The notes under the pieces are model-generated. The model searched no databases. It had not been told where the DNA came from and saw only the letters and a list, made by a program, of their open reading frames with translations. This document shows positions 1 to 6,526 of a DNA stretch of 64,000 nt, in pieces. A program made the translations under genes and the position numbers. How positions within the stretch are numbered: the stretch's first letter is position 1; each line of letters opens with the position of its first letter. The DNA is from Actinomadura luzonensis (GTDB taxonomy: Bacteria > Actinomycetota > Actinomycetes > Streptosporangiales > Streptosporangiaceae): the NCBI RefSeq assembly GCF_022664455.2, contig NZ_JAKRKC020000001.1, forward strand, positions 4,531,001 through 4,595,000, read 5' to 3'.

Positions 1-973
1 ACCAGCCGTCGTCCAGCACGAACCGCTCGATCCCGGCGGCCGCGGCCCGGTCGGCCAGCTCCAGCAGCCGGTCGAGGCCGTGGTCGAAGTAGGTGGCCTC
101 CCAGTTGTTGAGCGTGACGGGCCGGACCGGCAGCGGCCGGGCGGCCCGCAGGTGCTCGTGCAGGCGGGCGCTGGCGGTGTCCAGCCCGTCGCCGGACCAG
201 GTGAAGTACACCACCGGCGTGCGGTAGCTCTCCCCCTGCCGCAGGACGATCTCGCCGGGCTCGGGCAGCTCGCCCGCGGCCAGCAGCGCCACGCCCTCGG
301 GGACGCGCTCGGCGTGGTGGACGTGGTCGCCGCTCCACCCGGCGTGCACCGCCCACACCTCGCCGGCCCGGAACCCGAACCCCGGGGTGCCGGCCACCAG
401 CAGGCCGGTGGCGTCGTGCCCGGTCCGGCCGCGCCGGCTCTCCCTGGACCACACGCCGTGGCCGAACGCGCGGCGCTGCGGCACCTTCTCCAGCGCCCAG
501 CGGCCGGTGAAGTCCAGCAGCTCGGCGGCCCGGGCCGGGACCGGCAGCGCGCACTCCAGGCTCGCCAACCGGTACGGGGACGCGGCGGTGTTCGTGATCG
601 TGTGCCGCAGCGTCACCAGGCCGCCCGCGTCCATGCCCAGCTCGCTCACCAGCGCCAGGCCGGCCCGGGCGTCGGAGGCGGCGATCGTCGCCGTGCCGCC
701 CGCGCCGGGGCGCGCGTCGGCGTCCACGCGGTCCAGGCTCCAGCGCACCGGCCAGTGCTCGCCGTCCCTGGACCCGGCCAGGCCCGGCCGGCCGTACCAG
801 CCGTCGCCCTGAGCGGGCAGCAGCGGCGGCGCGGCCGCCAGGGAGGCCAGCACGGGAGCCAGGTCGGCGTCCTCCGCGCCCGCGGCGCCGAGGGCGGCGC
901 CGAAGTGGCGGACGCGGGGCAGGCCGGGACCGCCGGTGTCGAGCAGGAGACAGACGCCCGCGGCGGACAACAT
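1..973 (-). CDS. Alpha-galactosidase, GH36 family (N-terminal part, runs off window)
   Basis: Secondary carbohydrate metabolism: GH36 enzymes release terminal alpha-galactose from oligosaccharides such as melibiose and raffinose. About 324 residues are visible. They comprise the N-terminal beta-sandwich domain and the start of the TIM barrel, recognisable by RPVTLNNWEATYFDH followed by IERFVLDDGW at the window edge. The catalytic nucleophile and acid/base lie outside. The start is ATG at 973 (protein begins MLSAAGVCLLLDTGG); a TTG directly before it is the only nearby alternative. The gene is divergent from the siderophore-interacting gene, and the 182 bp between them contain the iron box at 1118-1136, which is closer to the other gene. 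I infer no functional link between the two. The family call rests on the barrel-entry motif, which is highly characteristic. Confidence 0.85.
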   Translation of the reverse strand, partial: MLSAAGVCLLLDTGGPGLPRVRHFGAALGAAGAEDADLAPVLASLAAAPPLLPAQGDGWYGRPGLAGSRDGEHWPVRWSLDRVDADARPGAGGTATIAASDARAGLALVSELGMDAGGLVTLRHTITNTAASPYRLASLECALPVPARAAELLDFTGRWALEKVPQRRAFGHGVWSRESRRGRTGHDATGLLVAGTPGFGFRAGEVWAVHAGWSGDHVHHAERVPEGVALLAAGELPEPGEIVLRQGESYRTPVVYFTWSGDGLDTASARLHEHLRAARPLPVRPVTLNNWEATYFDHGLDRLLELADRAAAAGIERFVLDDGW

Positions 974-1117
974 CAAGGACGACAAGCCGGGCTCCTCACG
1001 CGAAAGGCTCAGGAGGTGCGACCTCACTGAAAACGCTATCGAACCCGGCCAGGCGGACGCGAGGCCCGGCGGGCGGCCGCCGCTGCCGGGCGCGTTGGCC
1101 GTTCGCCCCTCGATCGT

Positions 1118-1136
1118 TTAGGTTAGGCTCACCTAA
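1118..1136 (+). promoter_or_regulatory. DtxR/IdeR-type iron box
   Basis: The 19-bp sequence TTAGGTTAGGCTCACCTAA is nearly identical to the known DtxR/IdeR/DmdR consensus TTAGGTTAGGCTAACCTAA. It lies 19 bp before the ATG of the siderophore-interacting protein, where a bound Fe(II)-repressor would block transcription. Derepression under iron starvation is therefore expected. Confidence 0.9.
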
Positions 1137-1155
1137 TATCGTTGGAGAGGTCGGG

Positions 1156-2049
1156 ATGAACCAGCCGTTTCACATGTTCCACGTCCAGGTAGACCGGCTG
1201 CAGCGGCTGAGCCCGTCGTTCCTGCGGGTGACGTTCACCGGGGACGATCTCTGCCATTTCGCCGACAACGGCTACGACCAGCGCATCAAGCTGATCCTGC
1301 CGCTGCCCGGCTGCGGGCTGGCGCACCTGCCGTCCGGGCCGGACTGGTACACCCAGTGGCGGGCGCTCGGCGACGACAAGCGCAACCCGATGCGCACCTA
1401 CACCGTGCGCCAGGCCCGCGCCCACGCCTGCGAGGTGGACGTGGACATCGTCATGCACCCCGACGGCGGCCCGGCCGCCCAGTGGGCCGAGCGCGTGCGG
1501 CCCGGCGACGAGGCCGTGCTCTTCGGCCCCGACGCCCGGCACGACGGGGTGCACGGCGGGCTGGAGTTCCGGCTGCCGTCCGGCAGCACCACCGTGCTGC
1601 TCGCCGGGGACGAGACGGCCGTGCCCGCCATCTGCTCCGTCCTGGAGCGCCTGCCCGCCGGGGTCGCCGGGGAGGCGCTGATGGAGGTGCCCTGCGACGA
1701 CGACGTCCTGCCCGTCGAGACCTCGTGCTCGGTGCGCGTCGGATGGCTGGCCAGGAACGGCCGCGAGCGCGGCGGACAGCTCGTCCCCGCCGTGCGGGCC
1801 GCCGCCGGGCGGCTGTTCAACGCCCCCGGCGCGGGCGCGGCCACCTTGCGGGAGGTGGACGTGGACGCCGAGGAGCTGTGGGAGGTGCCCCAGGAGGAGG
1901 CCGCCGACCCGCTGTACGCGTGGCTGGCGGGCGAGGCCGGCGTGATCAAGACGCTGCGCCGGCACCTCGTGGGCGAGCGGGGGATGGACCGGCGGGCGGT
2001 GGCGTTCATGGGGTACTGGCGCGAGGGCCGCGCCGAGGGCGGCGGCTGA
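1156..2049 (+). CDS. Siderophore-interacting protein (FAD-binding ferric-siderophore reductase)
   Basis: 297-residue cytosolic flavoprotein predicted to reduce Fe(III) bound to imported siderophores, releasing Fe(II). The N-terminal FAD-binding barrel (about residues 1-135) carries the RTYTVR flavin motif, and the C-terminal SIP/NAD(P)H domain (about 140-297) has the nucleotide-binding LLAGDETAVPA segment. The C-terminus holds the family signature AWLAGEAGVIKTLRRHL and FMGYWREGRAE. The length is normal for the family. The ATG has a GGAGAGG ribosome-binding site at 1144-1150. Regulation by iron is supported directly by the DtxR/IdeR box 19 bp upstream. No siderophore synthesis or uptake gene lies nearby, so this acts as a stand-alone iron-regulated gene. 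The family call is secure; which siderophore it serves is unknown. Confidence 0.95.
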   Translation: MNQPFHMFHVQVDRLQRLSPSFLRVTFTGDDLCHFADNGYDQRIKLILPLPGCGLAHLPSGPDWYTQWRALGDDKRNPMRTYTVRQARAHACEVDVDIVMHPDGGPAAQWAERVRPGDEAVLFGPDARHDGVHGGLEFRLPSGSTTVLLAGDETAVPAICSVLERLPAGVAGEALMEVPCDDDVLPVETSCSVRVGWLARNGRERGGQLVPAVRAAAGRLFNAPGAGAATLREVDVDAEELWEVPQEEAADPLYAWLAGEAGVIKTLRRHLVGERGMDRRAVAFMGYWREGRAEGGG

Positions 2050-2064
2050 CCCGGGCCCCGCCGC

Positions 2065-2592
2065 TCACTTCCTGCGCAGCGTGGTGTGGATGGCCTGGTC
2101 GTAGCTCGTCCGGTACGCCAGGCCGCCGTCGGGCTGCGGCCGGAACAGCTCGCCCGCGCCCGGCCGGCACACCTTGCGGTCGCTCGTGGCGTCGAAGTCG
2201 GCGACGCGGAACTCGTACTGGTCGCCGACGACCTTCTGCAGGTAGATGCGGCCGTGGCAGGGGACGTGCGAGACGGCGATGTAGCCGCACCACCGGCCGA
2301 GGTCGCAGCCGGGCCGGACGTCGAGGTCGACCAGGAAGCGGGCCCCTTCGCCGTCGCGCGCCGAGCCCTGCCAGGAGCCGACCAGCCGGTCCACGCCGTT
2401 CGCGCCCCCCGCTCCACCTGCCGCTGACGGCGTCGTGGGGGCCGGATTCGGGCCGGGGCGTCCCGTCTGGGTCAGGAGGGTCACCACCCCGGTGATCAGG
2501 GCGGCGACGATCGTGCCGAACGCGATCCACGCCTCCCTGCTCCAGCCCCTCCCCCGGGGCCCGCCTGACGCGGTCGCTCGGTCCTCGTGCAC
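2065..2592 (-). CDS. Membrane-anchored protein with extracytoplasmic Cys-rich domain
   Basis: 175 residues, function not recognised. A cytoplasmic basic N-terminus is followed by one membrane segment (about residues 20-41, AWIAFGTIVAALITGVVTLL), a Pro/Ala/Gly linker, and an extracytoplasmic domain from about residue 68 beginning RLVGSWQG. That domain has four cysteines (CDLGRWC, HVPC, RKVC) which could form two disulfides outside the cell. Its layout resembles the accessory domains fused to some actinobacterial Ser/Thr kinases, but there is no kinase here. Start is GTG at 2592 with GGGGAG about 8 nt upstream. It converges on the siderophore-interacting gene with a 15-bp gap. Confidence 0.7.
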   Translation of the reverse strand: MHEDRATASGGPRGRGWSREAWIAFGTIVAALITGVVTLLTQTGRPGPNPAPTTPSAAGGAGGANGVDRLVGSWQGSARDGEGARFLVDLDVRPGCDLGRWCGYIAVSHVPCHGRIYLQKVVGDQYEFRVADFDATSDRKVCRPGAGELFRPQPDGGLAYRTSYDQAIHTTLRRK

Positions 2593-2716
2593 GTCGGGCT
2601 CCCCTCGCGGCGGCCGGATGCGGATGGACCCATCATCCGGCGTGGGGGTGGCAGGCGCATGAGTAACCGCACTTCCGGCCGCGCGAAGTCAACGACCGGC
2701 GACGCCCACGCCAGGC

Positions 2717-3400
2717 TCAGCCGCCACCGGCCGCGCCCGCCCCCTCCCGCGCCACCCCAACCCCGACCGCCTCCCCACCCGAAACCAACTCCCCGTCCGT
2801 GACCGACTCCCCGTCCGCGACCGGCTCTTCGCCGGAGGGCGGCCCGCCTGCCCCAACCGGCCCCTCCTCCGACGACGTCTCCCCGTCCGAGGACGACTCG
2901 ATCGCCGGGGCCGGGTCCGCACCCGGGGGCGGCTCTTCCGCCTGGGCCGCACGCGGCTCCTCGGCCGGATCGCCGGCCTGGGGCGGCTGGTGCGGCGACT
3001 CCGGTCGCTCGGCGGTGATCGCGCCCAGCAGGCCGGCGACCGCGCTCTGCGGGTCGTGCAGCGCGGCGTCCCCCAGGGCCGCGAACTCGCCGGCGAGCAG
3101 CGGCAGCGGGATCGGCCGCGACGGCTCGGCGGCCGTCAGCACGCCGCGTTCCCAGTCCGCCCGCAGCGCCCCGCCCGCGTCGTGGTAGGCGCTCAGCCCC
3201 TCCAGGAACGCGGCCTCGGCCTCGGGCGCCAGCCCGAGCCCCAGGTCCCGCCCCTCCGGCGGGCCGGCCGCGAACCCGTCGCCGGCGTCCGCGCCGGTCC
3301 GGTCGCGCCGGAGCCACCAGACCACCGTCGCCACCACCACGGCGGCCGGCACTGTGACTGCGATGGCCATCCACACGGTCGTGCCACTCCCCCTCGTCAT
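2717..3400 (-). CDS. Single-pass membrane protein with acidic repeat tail
   Basis: 227 residues, not recognised. A short N-terminus leads into a membrane segment (AIAVTVPAAVVVATVVWWL, about 12-30). A small helical region follows (about 50-130; LAPEAEAAFLEGLSAYHDA), then a low-complexity tail rich in Glu, Asp, Ser, Pro and Gly with SDGE/TDGE/SGGE-like repeats. The tail is probably disordered. No ribosome-binding site is clear: ATG 3400 is used here, with ATG 3370 and a GTG just before it as alternatives. High third-position GC in the membrane and helical part supports real coding; the tail is less certain. Same strand as the preceding 175-residue membrane protein, 124 bp upstream of it. Confidence 0.6.
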   Translation of the reverse strand: MTRGSGTTVWMAIAVTVPAAVVVATVVWWLRRDRTGADAGDGFAAGPPEGRDLGLGLAPEAEAAFLEGLSAYHDAGGALRADWERGVLTAAEPSRPIPLPLLAGEFAALGDAALHDPQSAVAGLLGAITAERPESPHQPPQAGDPAEEPRAAQAEEPPPGADPAPAIESSSDGETSSEEGPVGAGGPPSGEEPVADGESVTDGELVSGGEAVGVGVAREGAGAAGGG

Positions 3401-3915
3401 TGCAGGGCAGCAGCGTAGTGGGATCGTTCCCGCAGATCTCCGGAATTTCGTGAAATAGCTCCATCCGTCCCCCCGGCGCCCACCGCCGGAGGGACGGTTC
3501 CCCCGAGAGCCCCCTCCCGGACGGCGGCGGCCCACGGCGCGCCGCATGCCCGGCCTCCCCCGGACCGGCTGCCGCACCTCGTCGTGCCGCCGCCGTCCGG
3601 CCCAGTAGACCCCGCCCCGCCCACGCCGAAAAGGTAAAAAGCCACACAACCGGCAGCGGGTGCCCGCACCCCGCCCCGCTGGCTCCCCCGGGTGATGATT
3701 CTCCACCCTGGGAACGCCGTTTTGTTTTCCTGAGGATTTCTCTTGTCCACCAGGACGGCTCGCGTCCCGTGGACCGCTCCGGCCCCGTGGTTAGACTCCC
3801 TTCCGGAAACGCGCGGTGGCGGCCGGTGACCGCCACGGCGTCTGGTGCACAACGGCAAGGGCGGGTCCGCGCAACACCAGGAGTCCCCGGCCCTCGACAC
3901 AGCGCGGAGCCAGAG
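3401..3915. other. Intergenic region, no gene seen
   Basis: This 515-bp divergent gap separates a membrane-protein gene (minus) from the STAS gene (plus). I find no reading frame with convincing codon bias on either strand. The stretch around 3720-3760 is relatively T-rich and is the likeliest promoter area for the STAS gene, but I could not place a -35/-10 pair with confidence. Confidence 0.5.
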
Positions 3916-4263
3916 ATGGACCCACTACACCTGAGCACCAGCCGCGACGACGAGACCGTGACGGTCACCGTCGCGGGCGAGCTGGACATCGCCACCACCG
4001 AGCTGCTCCGCGGCCACCTGCTGGAGCTGCTGCGGGAGGCCGGCCGCGGGCGGCGCGACGTCTCGCTGGTCATCGAGGTCGGCCGCCTGTCCTTCATCGA
4101 CGCGGCCGGGCTCGGCATCCTCGTCTCCGTGCGCAACCAGGCCGTCCGGCAACGCACCCCGGTGCGGCTGGCGAACGTCCCGCCCGCCATGGAGCGGCTG
4201 CTGCGGATCACCGGCCTGGACGATCACCTGACCGCCGACGGGGACGGCGGGCCGTCCCGGTAG
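3916..4263 (+). CDS. STAS-domain protein (anti-anti-sigma-like)
   Basis: 115 residues forming a single STAS domain, the fold of SpoIIAA/RsbV antagonists that release sigma factors by binding anti-sigma kinases. The core VTVAGELDIATTELLR and the LSFIDAAGLGILVSVRN loop are both present. In switchable antagonists the loop reads D-S/T-S-G and its serine is phosphorylated; here it reads D-A-A-G, so this residue cannot be phosphorylated. The protein may therefore be constitutively active or work in another complex; this is inference. ATG 3916 is preceded by GGAG at 3906-3909; an in-frame upstream extension is poorly conserved in character. The RNB ribonuclease gene follows after only a few bases, suggesting co-expression. 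Confidence 0.85.
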   Translation: MDPLHLSTSRDDETVTVTVAGELDIATTELLRGHLLELLREAGRGRRDVSLVIEVGRLSFIDAAGLGILVSVRNQAVRQRTPVRLANVPPAMERLLRITGLDDHLTADGDGGPSR

Positions 4264-4266
4264 GTT
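4261..4266 (+). promoter_or_regulatory. Possible leaderless -10 box for RNB gene
   Basis: TAGGTT (TANNNT type) overlaps the STAS stop codon and is followed after exactly 6 nt by GTG 4273. This fits transcription starting on the start codon, so the RNB gene may have its own promoter in addition to read-through. Confidence 0.4.
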
Positions 4267-4272
4267 GTGCCC

Positions 4273-5688
4273 GTGTCGATGATTCAGGTTCCCGAAGAGA
4301 TACCCCTCAGGCTCGAAGACGGGTTCGACCGGATCAGGCGCGAGATGACGCTGCCTGACGGCTTCCCCGGCGCCGTGCTCGACGAGGCGGCGTGGGTGGC
4401 GCAGGTGCCGCGGCTCGACGGCAAGGACCTCACGGACGTGCCGTTCGTGACGATCGACCCGCCCGGCTCCATGGACCTCGACCAGGCCGTGCACCTGGAG
4501 CGGACGCGCGCCGGCTACCGGGTCTGGTACGCCATCGCCGACGTCGGCGCGTTCGTGCGCCCCGGCGGCGTCATCGACACCGAGGCCCGGGCCAGGGGCG
4601 AGACGGTCTACCTGCCGAAGGACAAGGTGCCGCTGCATCCGAAGGTGCTGTCGGAGGACGCGGCCAGCCTGCTGCCCGGCGCCCCGCGCCCGGCCGCCGT
4701 GTGGCGGATCGACCTCGACGCCGACGGTGAGATGGTGGGCGCCGACGTGCAGCGCGCCCTGGTCCGCAGCCGCGAGCGCCTCGACTACGCCTACGTGCAG
4801 GCCGCCGTCGACACCGGCACCGCCGACGGCGTGCTCGGGCTGCTGGCCGAGATCGGGCGGCTGCGGCTGGCGCTGGAGCGCGAGCGCGGCGGCGTCACCC
4901 TGCCCACGCCCGAGCAGGAGGTGGTGCCCGCCGACGGCGGCTACCGGCTGGAGTTCCGGCTCCCGCTGCCGGCCGAGGCGTGGAACGCGCAGATCTCGCT
5001 GCTGACCGGCATGGCCGCGGCGTCGATGATGCTGGACGCCGAGATCGGCGTCCTGCGGGTGCTGCCCGAGCCGCGGCCGGACGACCTCGCCAAGGTCCGG
5101 CGGGTGGCCGAGGCGCTGGGCGTGCCGTGGCCGGACGGGGCGGGCTACGGCGAGGTGGTGCACGACCTCGATCCGCGGAGCCCGCAGCAGGCGGCGTTCC
5201 TGCACGAGTCGCGGGTGCTGCTGCGCGGCTCGGGCTACGAGGCGTTCGACGGCGCGCCGCCGAAGGAGGCGGGGCACGCGGCGGTCGCGGCGCCGTACGC
5301 GCACGTCACCGCCCCGCTGCGGCGGCTGGTCGACCGGTACGCGACCGAGGTGTGCCTCGCGGTCGCGGCGGGCGAGCCGGTGCCCGCGGACGTGCGGGCG
5401 GGGCTCGCCGCGCTGCCGGAGGCGATGGCCTCCTCCGGACGGCGGGCCTCGGCGGCGGAGCGGGCGTGCGTGGACCTGGTGGAGGCGTTCCTGCTGCGGG
5501 AGCGCGTCGGGGAGGCGTTCGAGGCGGTGGTGATCGACGTGGACGAGCGGCGCGGCGGCGGGCAGGTGCAGCTCGTCGAGCCCGCGGTGATCGCCCGCTG
5601 CGAGGGGACGCTCCCCCTCGGCGAACGGGTCACGGTCCGCCTCACGCAGGCCGACCCGGCCACCCGCGAGGTCCGCTTCACCCACTGA
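4273..5688 (+). CDS. RNB-domain exoribonuclease (RNase II/R catalytic domain, stand-alone)
   Basis: 471 residues, predicted cytosolic 3'-5' RNA exonuclease built around the RNB catalytic domain without recognisable S1 domain. The metal-binding motif TIDPPGSMDLDQA lies near residue 60 and aligns with the RNase II motif containing four Asp; three Asp are kept and the fourth position is Gln. YAIADVGAFV and DKVPLHPKVLSEDAASLLPG are further RNB signatures. Start choices are GTG 4267, GTG 4273 and ATG 4279; 4273 is preferred because a TANNNT box sits 6 nt upstream. It abuts the STAS gene. Loss of one acidic ligand could weaken activity, but this variant appears familiar in actinobacterial members. 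Three perfect 23-bp tandem repeats follow the stop codon. Confidence 0.88.
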   Translation: MSMIQVPEEIPLRLEDGFDRIRREMTLPDGFPGAVLDEAAWVAQVPRLDGKDLTDVPFVTIDPPGSMDLDQAVHLERTRAGYRVWYAIADVGAFVRPGGVIDTEARARGETVYLPKDKVPLHPKVLSEDAASLLPGAPRPAAVWRIDLDADGEMVGADVQRALVRSRERLDYAYVQAAVDTGTADGVLGLLAEIGRLRLALERERGGVTLPTPEQEVVPADGGYRLEFRLPLPAEAWNAQISLLTGMAAASMMLDAEIGVLRVLPEPRPDDLAKVRRVAEALGVPWPDGAGYGEVVHDLDPRSPQQAAFLHESRVLLRGSGYEAFDGAPPKEAGHAAVAAPYAHVTAPLRRLVDRYATEVCLAVAAGEPVPADVRAGLAALPEAMASSGRRASAAERACVDLVEAFLLRERVGEAFEAVVIDVDERRGGGQVQLVEPAVIARCEGTLPLGERVTVRLTQADPATREVRFTH

Positions 5689-5694
5689 TCCCCC

Positions 5695-5763
5695 GCGCCG
5701 GGCCCGCCGCACCACAAGCGCCGGGCCCGCCGCACCACAAGCGCCGGGCCCGCCGCACCACAA
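5695..5763. repeat. Three perfect 23-bp tandem repeats
   Basis: Units at 5695-5717, 5718-5740 and 5741-5763 are identical (each begins GCGCCGGGCCCG and ends ACCACAA), followed by a partial fourth copy. They lie in the 111-bp convergent gap between the RNB gene and the TetR gene. Perfect identity implies recent expansion or selection. Confidence 0.95.
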
Positions 5764-5799
5764 GCGCCCGTCGGCCGCGTCCTGCGGCGTTGCGGGCGC

Positions 5800-6381
5800 T
5801 CAGCGCGGCTGGGAGCGCATGCCGTCGCAGACCACCTCGGCCATCGGCACCTTCCCGCCCCTGGCCCGCGCCCGGCGCTCGGCCGCCAGGCAGCCGCGCA
5901 GCAGGTCCTGCACGTCGGCCGGCACCAGGTCGGCGCGCACCGCGCCGGCCCGCTGGGCGCGTTGCAGCAGCCGGGCCAGCGCGGTGGCGAAGGCCGCCTC
6001 CAGCGCCGTGCCCCGGCTGAACGCCGGCCCGGTGCCGCCGTCCAGCATGTCGCACAGCGCCTGGTTGGCCGACGCCTGCTCGACCACGGCCCGGAACCAG
6101 CCGAAGAACGCCTTTCCCGGGTCCTCGGCCGTGGCCAGCGCCCGCGCGTCGGCCACGAAGCGTTCCATCCGGCCGAGCAGCACCGCCTCGAACAGCGCCT
6201 CCTTGGTGGGGAAGTGCCGGTAGACGGTGCCGACCCCGAAGCCGGCGCGGCGGGCGATCTCGTCGAAGGAGATGGTCAGGCCGTCGCTGGCCAGGGCGTC
6301 CTGGGCGATCTGCAGCACCCGTTCGCGGTTGCGGCGGGCGTCCGCGCGCAACGGCCTGGCCGTGCTGTCGTCGTCACCCAT
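5800..6381 (-). CDS. TetR/AcrR-family transcriptional regulator
   Basis: 193-residue repressor. The N-terminal helix-turn-helix spans about residues 20-65 (ISFDEIARRAGFGVGTVYRHF, then PTKEALFEAV), followed by an all-helical ligand-binding domain (about 75-190) with the LFEAVLLGRM and AFATALARLLQRA segments typical of the SbtR-like group. ATG 6381 was chosen because the HTH begins at the usual distance. It lies downstream of and on the same strand as the ABC exporter, 145 bp apart, and that gap contains two short inverted repeats (6410-6434). Regulation of itself and/or the exporter is a reasonable inference from gene order; the ligand is unknown. Confidence 0.93.
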   Translation of the reverse strand: MGDDDSTARPLRADARRNRERVLQIAQDALASDGLTISFDEIARRAGFGVGTVYRHFPTKEALFEAVLLGRMERFVADARALATAEDPGKAFFGWFRAVVEQASANQALCDMLDGGTGPAFSRGTALEAAFATALARLLQRAQRAGAVRADLVPADVQDLLRGCLAAERRARARGGKVPMAEVVCDGMRSQPR

Positions 6382-6409
6382 GCGCTCCACCCGCCCTCGA
6401 TCGGCAACC

Positions 6410-6434
6410 GGAGAGGTTTCTCCGATTCTATCGG
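6410..6434. promoter_or_regulatory. Two overlapping inverted repeats upstream of tetR
   Basis: GGAGA-N4-TCTCC (6410-6423) overlaps CCGAT-TCT-ATCGG (6422-6434), a perfect 5-3-5 palindrome. They lie 29-53 bp before the TetR start codon in a T/A-richer patch, as expected for an autoregulatory operator. No direct proof of binding. Confidence 0.5.
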
Positions 6435-6479
6435 CGAAGATCCCGGACAAACAGTCCTTGACCACCAGGAACAGGGAGA

Positions 6480-6503
6480 CACCCGCCCCCGAAGGGACGG
6501 GTG
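6480..6503 (-). terminator. Hairpin downstream of ABC exporter
   Basis: CACCCG-C-CCC-CGAA-GGG-A-CGGGTG forms a strong stem with one mismatch, 24 bp after the exporter stop codon and before the TetR gene. There is no U-tract, which is common for actinobacterial terminators. Confidence 0.5.
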
Positions 6504-6526
6504 CCTCACGGGCGGACGCGAGCGGC

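Noticed and set aside
5695-5763. CRISPR-like repeat
   Set aside because: Units are directly adjacent without spacers and there are no cas genes.
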